Source of the DNA: an uncultured Lachnospiraceae bacterium
GTDB taxonomy: Bacteria; Bacillota; Clostridia; Lachnospirales; Lachnospiraceae
Length of the DNA: 64,000 nt
NCBI GenBank assembly: GCA_934292725.1
Contig: CAKQXY010000017.1
Location: 1-64,000 of the forward strand
Direction of reading: 5' to 3'
A program made the position numbers and the translations under genes. Positions 17,391-24,235 of the stretch are shown here, in pieces. The notes beneath the pieces were generated by a model, which searched no databases, was not told the origin of the DNA, and saw nothing but the letters and a program-made list of their open reading frames with translations. Position 1 is the stretch's first letter. The number at the start of each line of letters is the position of its first letter.

Positions 17391-18362
17391 ATGAGTCAGC
17401 TGTTAATAAAGTCACAGGACATTCGCTATACAAAACTTACATTTGTAGTACAATTCACAGAGGATACCATGCTGCCTAAACAGAAGGTATCTGCTATCCG
17501 TGGTGGAATCGGAGAAATGCTGCTGCGTGCTAATTGTGTGCGTGGGCGCGAATGTGAAAAATGTGATTTTTCAGATGAATGTATTGTGCAGCGCATCATG
17601 TATTCTAAATATGAAAAGAAGCCATCTTTTGTGACAACAGGCGAGAGCGTAGGCTATGTGCTTGAATGTGATAATTATAAGGAAGAGTTTTATCAGGGAG
17701 ATCAGTTAAGCTTTCAGCTAATTCTCTTCGGAAAAAATATTGTTTACTTTAATCAATATCTTCAGGCAATCAGCATGCTCGGAGCATCAGGTCTTGGCAA
17801 GCATCAGGCACATTTTATTATTGTTTCTGTTAAAAATCAGTATTGGCAGGATATTCTTGTAAATAACAGCATTCAAATGGGAAATTATCAAATTTCCACG
17901 CTGGGAGAATATATTGATTACCGAATGAGACAGCTGCAAAAAGTACAACAGGGAAGTTTGTCTAAGGTAAGTGACGCTTGCTATTCAGGGATGCTGACGT
18001 TTCATACACCATTTACGGTAAAATATCAGGGAGAATTTATTCGTGATCTTCAAATGGAGCCAATCATCGCGTCAATTCGCCGCCGCCTTTACATGCTGGA
18101 CTGCTTTGAAGGCATCGAAGCAGAAATATTTTGGGAAGAAACGCCAGAGACAGCTGTTACTACGCGTCAGCAGTCAAGATTAGAAGGAGTCAATCGCTAT
18201 TCAAATAGAAGAGACAGCGCAATGACACTTCGTGGAATCAAAGGAAAAGTTTGGTTTAATGATGCAAATGAAGATACAATGAAACTGCTGTTTGCAGGAG
18301 AATTACTTCATATTGGAAAAAACAGCAGCTTTGGATTTGGAGAGTATCAGGTGATGTGGTGA
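17391..18362 (+). CDS. cas6: CRISPR endoribonuclease Cas6
   Basis: A 323-residue RAMP protein of the Cas6 (PF10040-like) family, which cuts CRISPR precursor RNA at the base of the repeat hairpin. The C-terminal glycine-rich loop, LLHIGKNSSFGFGEYQ (about residues 305-320), is the hallmark. Near the N-terminus a Cys set (NCVRGRECEKCDFSDEC, about 45-61) looks like a small zinc site seen in this branch; a central SMLGASGLGKHQAHF segment supplies another G-rich turn and a His that could be catalytic. It is separated from the other cas genes by about 3 kb. Its last codons and stop overlap a CRISPR-repeat-like element (18348-18384). Confidence 0.88.
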   Translation: MSQLLIKSQDIRYTKLTFVVQFTEDTMLPKQKVSAIRGGIGEMLLRANCVRGRECEKCDFSDECIVQRIMYSKYEKKPSFVTTGESVGYVLECDNYKEEFYQGDQLSFQLILFGKNIVYFNQYLQAISMLGASGLGKHQAHFIIVSVKNQYWQDILVNNSIQMGNYQISTLGEYIDYRMRQLQKVQQGSLSKVSDACYSGMLTFHTPFTVKYQGEFIRDLQMEPIIASIRRRLYMLDCFEGIEAEIFWEETPETAVTTRQQSRLEGVNRYSNRRDSAMTLRGIKGKVWFNDANEDTMKLLFAGELLHIGKNSSFGFGEYQVMW

Positions 18363-18384
18363 TAGCCCGTGAGGGCATTAGAGC
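18348..18384 (+). repeat. Solitary CRISPR-repeat-like element at the 3' end of cas6
   Basis: The 37 bases align without gaps to the array repeat at about 24 positions, including an exact 16-base core (18364-18379) containing the GCCC-GTGA-GGGC hairpin. The 5' half lies in the last cas6 codons. The 3' handle differs (ATTAGAGC instead of ATTGACAC). There is no second repeat nearby. Cas6 could bind or cut its own mRNA here, or it is a relic of a lost array. Confidence 0.65.
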
Positions 18385-18505
18385 AAGAATGGATGGAAAA
18401 ATTCTCGGGACGCCTGTAATATTGACATAGACAAGTTGAATTTCTATACTCTTGTTAAAAACAGAGATCATTAGGCCTCTGGCATAAAGACAGGAGAAGA
18501 TAGAA

Positions 18506-20089
18506 TTGAAAATTATTATTCGTAAGGAAAGAAAAGAAGAATACCATCAGACAGAAGAGATGGTAATGCGGGCATTTTGGAATATGCATGGTCCAGGCTG
18601 CAACGAGCATCTTATGGTGTATAGACTGCGCCAGTCAGAAGATTATCTTGAAGCGTTAAGTCGTGTGGCAGAGGTAGATGGAAAGATTGTGGGAGCAATT
18701 TTTTACTCAAAAGCATGGATTGAGAATGAAGGAAAACGAAAGGAAATTCTCACGTTTGGTCCGTTGTGTGCAGATCCACTTTACCAAAATTGTGGTGTTT
18801 GTGGAATGTTATTGGAAGAAACAATTGAGCTAGCGAGAGAGGCAGGTTATCCGGGAATTTGCATTTTAGGAGAACCAGATTATTATCCAAAGCATGGTTT
18901 TGTGACAGCAGATCACTTTGGATTGACGGATGCAAAGGGGCATAATTTTTCAGCATTTATGGGATATGAGTTGCAGTCAGGAGGATTGTCAGACACGCCG
19001 GGACGATTTATAGAAGCGAAAGTATTTGAAGAATGTCCAAGTGAACAGACAGAAGTAGGCCGAAAGGCGCTAGCCACATTTAATAAGCAGTTTCCGCCAT
19101 ATAAACCATTAAAATTTTCGTGCCAGTGGTTACATATAGAGCGTTTAGGACGTATCAGTGAAGTGCAGAAAAATAGTTACCTAATTCGATATTGGGAAAA
19201 AGAGATCCCGGCAAAATTAAGTGGAAAATTTTATCGGGAAGAAACTATGTTTCCAGTAGTTGGAGATTATGTGACTTTCCGTTACAATCCAAATGGCGAT
19301 TCAAAAATTATAGAGATTTGTGAACGAAAAAATTTTCTGACGCGTCCAGATACAGCAAAAAGTATGAAAGAACAGCCAATGGCAGCAAATATTGACTATG
19401 CCTTTCTTGTCATGTCGTTGAATGACAATTTCAGTGTCAAGCGTGCAGTGCGCTATGCCGCAACTGTTTTGCAGGAAGGCGTACAGCCGATAGTAATTTT
19501 GACCAAAGCAGATTTATGTTCAGATGTGGAAATCTTGAAAGAACAGATTAAAGAAATGCTTCCGCAGATAGAAGTTCATGCGGTCAGTGCTTTGACAGGT
19601 GATGGGATGGATAAATTGCAGGTGTATCTGCAGCCAGAAAACACAATTGCACTTCTAGGATCTTCAGGCGTTGGAAAATCAACACTTGTCAATGCATTAG
19701 CAGGAACAGAGATTATGAAAACAGGTGAGATTCGCGAAAAAGATGCGAAAGGACGCCACACAACAACATATCGTGAAATGATTGAACTACCGAATAATGT
19801 TGTCATAATAGATACACCGGGAATGCGGGAGATTGGACTTTGTGATGTAGACGAAGGAATTGATGATACATTTGAAGATATTGCAGCGTTGGCTGCGCAG
19901 TGTCGTTTCCGTGACTGTACACACACAAACGAACCGCGCTGCGCAGTAAGGCAGGCATTGGAGAATGGTCAATTATCAAAAGAGCGTTTTGAACTGTATT
20001 GTTCACTTCATGTCGAAAGCAGAAAAAGTGCAGATATGAAGGCAATTGCAAAGGCAAGGAAAGCATTGAATAAGACAAGAAAAAGATGA
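18506..20089 (+). CDS. GNAT acetyltransferase fused to RsgA ribosome-assembly GTPase
   Basis: A 527-residue two-part protein. Residues 1 to about 175 form a GNAT domain (AEVDGKIVGAIFYS, then the acetyl-CoA loop region LYQNCGVCGMLLEE, then YPKHGF). Residues about 200-520 are RsgA/YjeQ: an OB-fold (PVVGDYVTFRYN), the circularly permuted GTPase with G4 LTKADL, G5 VSALTGDG, G1 GSSGVGKSTLVNAL and G3 DTPGMRE in that order, and the zinc finger CRFRDCTHTNEPRC near the C-terminus. RsgA checks 30S subunit maturation. Start is TTG 18506 with CAGGAGAAG upstream. The frame is continuous, so this is a true fusion rather than two genes. Confidence 0.85.
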   Translation: MKIIIRKERKEEYHQTEEMVMRAFWNMHGPGCNEHLMVYRLRQSEDYLEALSRVAEVDGKIVGAIFYSKAWIENEGKRKEILTFGPLCADPLYQNCGVCGMLLEETIELAREAGYPGICILGEPDYYPKHGFVTADHFGLTDAKGHNFSAFMGYELQSGGLSDTPGRFIEAKVFEECPSEQTEVGRKALATFNKQFPPYKPLKFSCQWLHIERLGRISEVQKNSYLIRYWEKEIPAKLSGKFYREETMFPVVGDYVTFRYNPNGDSKIIEICERKNFLTRPDTAKSMKEQPMAANIDYAFLVMSLNDNFSVKRAVRYAATVLQEGVQPIVILTKADLCSDVEILKEQIKEMLPQIEVHAVSALTGDGMDKLQVYLQPENTIALLGSSGVGKSTLVNALAGTEIMKTGEIREKDAKGRHTTTYREMIELPNNVVIIDTPGMREIGLCDVDEGIDDTFEDIAALAAQCRFRDCTHTNEPRCAVRQALENGQLSKERFELYCSLHVESRKSADMKAIAKARKALNKTRKR

Positions 20090-20095
20090 AAAAAT

Positions 20096-20276
20096 AGGAT
20101 GACAATAGCTGCATTTAGTGTTATACTTAATTCAGTGTCAAAGGTAAGCATACCTCGTTAAATATGTCCAAATTGTTAACATGCACGAAAAACAGTTATT
20201 GTCAGAATATTCTGATAAATATCTGCAAAAACAGGCTCTGGAAACCGCATAAAACCTAGGTTTTTGAAGGGGTACA
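20096..20276 (+). promoter_or_regulatory. CRISPR leader 1
   Basis: These 181 bases directly before array 1 match 27152-27332 before array 2 with no gaps and about ten substitutions. Conserved palindromes include TGTTAACA, CAGAATATTCTG (with one variable base just after) and AAAACCTAGGTTTT; the last lies 14 bases from the first repeat. These are candidate sites for host factors or the Cas1-Cas2 integrase. The conserved block starts right after the rsgA-fusion stop. Confidence 0.8.
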
Positions 20277-20450
20277 GTAGAAATGAGGTATCAGCCCGAG
20301 AGGGCATTGACACGATCACTGGCTTCTGATTGATACACGGGTTTATCAGTGTAGAGCCTGAGAGGGCATTGACACAAACACCCTCTGCCCCACTTCCTTC
20401 TTCATCGTTACCTGTAGAAATGAGGTACCAGCCCGTGAGGGCATTAAGAA
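20277..20450 (+). CRISPR. CRISPR array 1 (three repeats, two spacers)
   Basis: Repeat 1 is 20277-20313 (37 nt). Repeat 2 is 20351-20375, shortened to 25 nt: it keeps GTAG and the hairpin plus the handle, but lacks 12 bases of the 5' half. Repeat 3 is 20414-20450 with a decayed 3' end (ATTAAGAA). Spacers are 20314-20350 (37 nt) and 20376-20413 (38 nt). Each repeat contains GCCC/GGGC capped by GAGA or GTGA, both GNRA-type loops, followed in repeats 1 and 2 by ATTGACAC, an 8-base 3' handle. The decayed last repeat and the upstream leader fix the orientation as +. Confidence 0.92.
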
Positions 20451-20504
20451 TAATAAATGTTAAGACACAAAAAGCAAGGATGCCAATACCGTAGGAGGAC
20501 GCAT

Positions 20505-21149
20505 ATGATCATTGACTTTTCTCATGATGTTGATACTTATCACGAACTACTGGCACATTATGGGAAATGGTCATATACCTGCCCAGTATGTAAATCTGTA
20601 GGAGAGTGGCAGCGTCACGGAAGTTATTTAAGATATTTAATTGTTAATGAAGGAAATTTATATAATATTGATTGTAATGATTATAAATGGAAAACATGTC
20701 ATATGAAAATTTTACGTCTTCGCTGCAAATCATGTCAGCATACACATGCGATTTTAGCGAAGGATATGATTCCGTTTGCTGTGTATTCGATTTGAAGCAT
20801 TGTCAGTATTTTTTGCTATAAAATTTCAAATCAAAATATAGCAGAGGCAGAACAAAGAGGTTGGGTTTCACATCAGCAATTTTATAGATGTGTAAAATGT
20901 TTTGAAAGAGCGATAGCAAAACTGCAAGAATTGAATAAATGGGATAAGATAGTTTATTTAAAGAAATTACCAGAGATTTTAAAACAGCAGTGGCAAAACA
21001 ATTTGAAAATAATTGCTACGTTATTTGATATAAGACAGCATCCACCACTGGAGTTGTCTTTTTTTGAGCAGTATAATTGTCCACTTTTAATGCAGAGAAT
21101 AACGACGAATGAATACCCTTTGTTTATCGCGTCTTTTTATGAAGAATAA
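20505..21149 (+). pseudogene. DUF6431-like zinc-ribbon protein gene broken by an in-frame TGA
   Basis: Start ATG 20505 has AGGAGG just upstream. The first 96 codons encode a zinc-ribbon-like domain (CPVCKSVGEWQRHGSY, then LRLRCKSCQHTHAIL), matching DUF6431-type proteins often carried beside transposases. A TGA at 20793-20795 stops it, but the same frame continues without shift for 117 more codons to 21149 (region QQFYRCVKCFERAIAKLQEL, ending IASFYEE). One nonsense change is the simplest reading. It lies between array 1 and the CARF gene, so it may be an insertion or the remains of a mobile unit. Confidence 0.65.
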
Positions 21150-21219
21150 GTAACGAAAGAGGTTTATAACTGCATGTCCACATAACAGGTGCGTCGACAA
21201 TGAACACTTCACATTGTAA

Positions 21220-21381
21220 AATAAAGTCATCTTAAATTTATCAAACAGCGAAGAAGATAAAGGCTCTTTATCTTGTATGATTACTGCAGAGAGCGCAGCT
21301 GTTGCCGAATTAAAAGTCAAAGACCGAAGCATTTTTACTACTGATTCGGCGGAAAGGGAGGATACGTGGATAAAATTTTGA
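21220..21381 (+). pseudogene. Possible 3' remnant of an unknown gene
   Basis: An open frame of about 53 codons without a good start runs through 21220-21381 and ends just inside the CARF gene (region EEDKGSLSCMITAESAAVAEL, read here in part: SLSCMITAESAAVAELKVKD). Its composition looks protein-like. It could be the tail of a gene lost when the DUF6431-like unit arrived, overlapping the next gene's ribosome site. I recognise no family, and a chance frame is possible. Confidence 0.25.
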
Positions 21382-22889
21382 AAGAAAAAACAGAGCAGTG
21401 GATGACTTTGGAAAGAAAGACATTGGAACAGCGTAAGAAAGCGGAACAGTTTTACGAAGAAGAGATGATGGAGCATATCGTAAGAGAGTATATCCGCAAC
21501 AACAAGAGTAAATTAAAAGAAAAGGCAAAGTATCTTATTGTATCAGTAGGAACCTCATATGAGCCGATTGTATTGAATATTTCGCTGCTGCAGCCTGAGC
21601 GGATTTTGTTTTTGTACACAAGTCAGTCAGAAGAGATCTTGGATAAAGTGATGGATTTTTGCTGCTTGCGTATGTCTCAAGTTGAGAAGAGTAAAGTGAA
21701 TGAAACAAATCAGACAGATATTTATCGTGAAATTAAGCGATGCTACCTTGAGTGGGGAAAGCCAGAGAAAATTTATATTGATTTCACTGGAGGAACAAAG
21801 GCAATGTCTACAGCGGCAGCAATGGCTGGTGCAATGATTCATGTTCAAATGATCTACGTAGGAACAAATCAGTATATGAGAGATTTTCGAAAGCCTCTTC
21901 CAGGATCGGAAACATTATTTTATATCAACAGTCCAATGGATGTATTTGGTGATCTTGAGATTGATAAGGCATATGCGCTGTTTGAGCAGTATAATTATGC
22001 AGGAGCAAGAGAAAAACTTGGAGAAATCAAGGAAGAAATTCCAGATCCAGTTATACGTCAGGAGTTAAGCTTTGTGCATTTGTTGGCACGAACATATGAG
22101 TATTGGGATTCTCTTGAATTTATACAGGCATATCAGACGATGAGCAGTCTAGTGAAAGGAATTGAAAGGGATAGCCAGTATAGTCGTCACTTTGTACTTC
22201 AGGATTTTCTGGAGCGCCTGATCCATCAGAAAGAGTTATTGGAAAATTTAAAGGATATACCAGATCTTACGCGGCAGAAACGTAATATGGAAATTCTTCA
22301 GAAAACACATTATGTGATTCCATTGATGTTCAGTATGTATCAGAATGCAAAGGTACGAGAATGTCAGGAAAAATATGATATGGCAACACTTTTGTTTTAC
22401 CGCTTGTTGGAGATGATTGAGCAGAGACGATTATCATTGTATCAGCTTTTTGTCTCTAAAATGGAATATATGAAAATGAAGATCGGAGATAAAGAGATTA
22501 CAGAAGAGGAATTCAATAAGCTAAAAGAACGTGTTGCTGAGTTAAAGAAAGCTGTATTTGGGAGAAATACGTCTGCATATTTGCCAGAGCAAATTTCACT
22601 TTTGGAAGGTTTTATTTTACTGGCTGCATTAGAGGATCCAATAATATGGGATGGAAAAAATACAGTTCCAAAGCTGAAACGTATTCGTGCAATGGTATCG
22701 CTTCGTAATAACAGTATTTTTGCGCATGGCCTTGCACCAGTTGAAACAGGTGACTATATGAGGTTTCAAAAGTTTGTTGTAGAACTATTTATGGAATTTT
22801 GTACATTAGAAAAGGTTGATTTTACAGAAGTATCAAAACAGATGGAGTGGGTATCACCATTGGATTCTATATACTATCAGATGAGATAA
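21366..22889 (+). CDS. CARF-HEPN protein, TIGR02710/Csm6-like ancillary RNase
   Basis: A 507-residue protein. The CARF domain, which binds cyclic oligoadenylate, shows LIVSVGTSYEPIVL (about residues 57-70) and IDFTGGTKAMSTAAAMAG (about 138-155), the DxTGGTK pattern of TIGR02710/Csm6-like proteins. A helical middle follows. The C-terminal SLRNNSIFAHGLAP (about 445-458) gives R-x6-H, the HEPN RNase active-site pattern. Start is GTG 21366 with AAAGGGAGG at good spacing. It is first in an operon with cas1, cas2 and rt-aep, an odd place for an interference accessory. Known family role: RNA cleavage upon cOA binding; activity here is inferred. Confidence 0.8.
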   Translation: MDKILKEKTEQWMTLERKTLEQRKKAEQFYEEEMMEHIVREYIRNNKSKLKEKAKYLIVSVGTSYEPIVLNISLLQPERILFLYTSQSEEILDKVMDFCCLRMSQVEKSKVNETNQTDIYREIKRCYLEWGKPEKIYIDFTGGTKAMSTAAAMAGAMIHVQMIYVGTNQYMRDFRKPLPGSETLFYINSPMDVFGDLEIDKAYALFEQYNYAGAREKLGEIKEEIPDPVIRQELSFVHLLARTYEYWDSLEFIQAYQTMSSLVKGIERDSQYSRHFVLQDFLERLIHQKELLENLKDIPDLTRQKRNMEILQKTHYVIPLMFSMYQNAKVRECQEKYDMATLLFYRLLEMIEQRRLSLYQLFVSKMEYMKMKIGDKEITEEEFNKLKERVAELKKAVFGRNTSAYLPEQISLLEGFILLAALEDPIIWDGKNTVPKLKRIRAMVSLRNNSIFAHGLAPVETGDYMRFQKFVVELFMEFCTLEKVDFTEVSKQMEWVSPLDSIYYQMR

Positions 22890-22930
22890 TATGTAGTGTT
22901 AACTGGAGTAGAAATGATTTGGAGGCATAG

Positions 22931-23941
22931 ATGGCTGTTGTTTATATAAAAGAGCAGGGAGCGTGTATCAAAAAGCACAGCAATCGGCTTATAATTGAAA
23001 AAGATGGTGAATTGTTGGCCGAATTGCGACTGATTCGAGTAACAGGGATTTCGGTGATTGGCAATGTGCAGATTACAACACAGGCACTTCACACAATTTT
23101 GCAAGCTGGTGTAGATGTCAGCTTCTTTTCTGGATCAGGTCGATATTTAAGCCATATGGCACCGGAGCATTCCAAAAATATTTTCTTGAGACTTAGCCAG
23201 TATCATTGCTATGAATCATTGCCAGAGCGTTTGACATTTGCCAGAGCGATAGTAGCCAATAAAATTGAAAATCAGATGGAAATGATTCGGCAATATCGTT
23301 GGAATGATTCTGAGTATGATTATAGAGAGGATTTGAAGAGTCTTTCTGAGTACCAGAAGACATTGGGGAGAAAAGAAACAGTAAATGGTTTAATGGGGGT
23401 AGAAGGAATTTGCAGTGCAATTTATTTTCGGTCTTATGCAAAAATGTTTAAGAGCAGTGTTTCTTTTCAGGAGAGAAATAGAAGGCCTCCAAAGGATCCG
23501 ATCAATGCTATTTTAAGTTTGACTTATACGTTTTTAACAAAAGAGATTACAGCTGCGCTTGAGGCGGAATCTTTCGAATTGTATCTAGGATTTTTGCATG
23601 GCATTCGATATGGACGAAAATCGTTGGCACTGGATTTGATTGAGGAATTTCGGCAGCCTGCGGCAGATCGGTTTGTTCTTCGACTTTTTAACAAAGGAAT
23701 GCTTGGAGAAGATGATTTTCAAATGGAAGATGGTGCAGTGCGTTTGAAGCCAAATGCGTTTAAGCAGTTTTGCATGGCATATGAGAAATGGATGCAGGAG
23801 CCAGTCAATAAAAATGAAAGTCAAAATTTTAGAGATATTATCCGTCAGCAGGCAGATGTGTTGAAACAGGCTGTAAGGGAAAATAGAATATATCAGCCAT
23901 TTTGCTGGATGGAAAAGGATGTGCAGGAGGAATGTATTTAA
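22931..23941 (+). CDS. cas1: CRISPR integrase Cas1
   Basis: A 336-residue Cas1, the metal-dependent integrase that inserts spacers at the leader end. The N-terminal beta domain (MAVVYIKEQGACIKKHSNRL) is standard. Catalytic residues are present: Glu in NGLMGVEGICSAIYF (about residue 158), His in YLGFLHGIRYGR (about 223), and acidic residues in LALDLIEEFR (about 233-239). RPPKDPINAILSLTYTFL matches the conserved helix. A start at 22931 follows TTGGAGG. Its end overlaps cas2 by 10 bases. Confidence 0.95.
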   Translation: MAVVYIKEQGACIKKHSNRLIIEKDGELLAELRLIRVTGISVIGNVQITTQALHTILQAGVDVSFFSGSGRYLSHMAPEHSKNIFLRLSQYHCYESLPERLTFARAIVANKIENQMEMIRQYRWNDSEYDYREDLKSLSEYQKTLGRKETVNGLMGVEGICSAIYFRSYAKMFKSSVSFQERNRRPPKDPINAILSLTYTFLTKEITAALEAESFELYLGFLHGIRYGRKSLALDLIEEFRQPAADRFVLRLFNKGMLGEDDFQMEDGAVRLKPNAFKQFCMAYEKWMQEPVNKNESQNFRDIIRQQADVLKQAVRENRIYQPFCWMEKDVQEECI

Positions 23942-24216
23942 TATGCTATGATATGACATCAAATAGAAAAAGAAGAAAAGCAGCTGAGATCTTGTTAGAC
24001 TATGGAAGACGGGTTCAGTATAGTGTATTTGAATGTGAAATCAGCCGAAAGCAGTTTGAGGTATTATATGCGAAGCTAGCAGATCTATCGGAAGGAATGG
24101 ATGATGGCAACATTCGAATTTACCAGATCGCAAAGGAAGAAATGCAAAAAATAGCAATACTTGGCAATCCATCGTGTATTCGTGAAGATGATTTAGATGA
24201 TGTGGTTGTGATTTGA
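23932..24216 (+). CDS. cas2: CRISPR adaptation protein Cas2
   Basis: A 94-residue Cas2 with ferredoxin-like fold: first strand MYLICYDMTSNRKRRKAAEI with the conserved Asp, then GRRVQYSVFECEIS, then the strand NIRIYQI. It bridges two Cas1 dimers in the integrase. Start 23932 is chosen because AGGAGG is immediately upstream and the family begins with the MYLICYD strand; an in-frame ATG at 23902 would add ten residues. It overlaps the cas1 end. Confidence 0.93.
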   Translation: MYLICYDMTSNRKRRKAAEILLDYGRRVQYSVFECEISRKQFEVLYAKLADLSEGMDDGNIRIYQIAKEEMQKIAILGNPSCIREDDLDDVVVI

Positions 24217-24235
24217 ATAAAAAGGAGCGTGAAAG

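Noticed and set aside
20339..20375. Full-length but 5'-diverged reading of repeat 2 in array 1
   Set aside because: That reading gives a 25-nt spacer 1, out of line with the 36-38 nt of the others; a 12-base internal deletion fits better.
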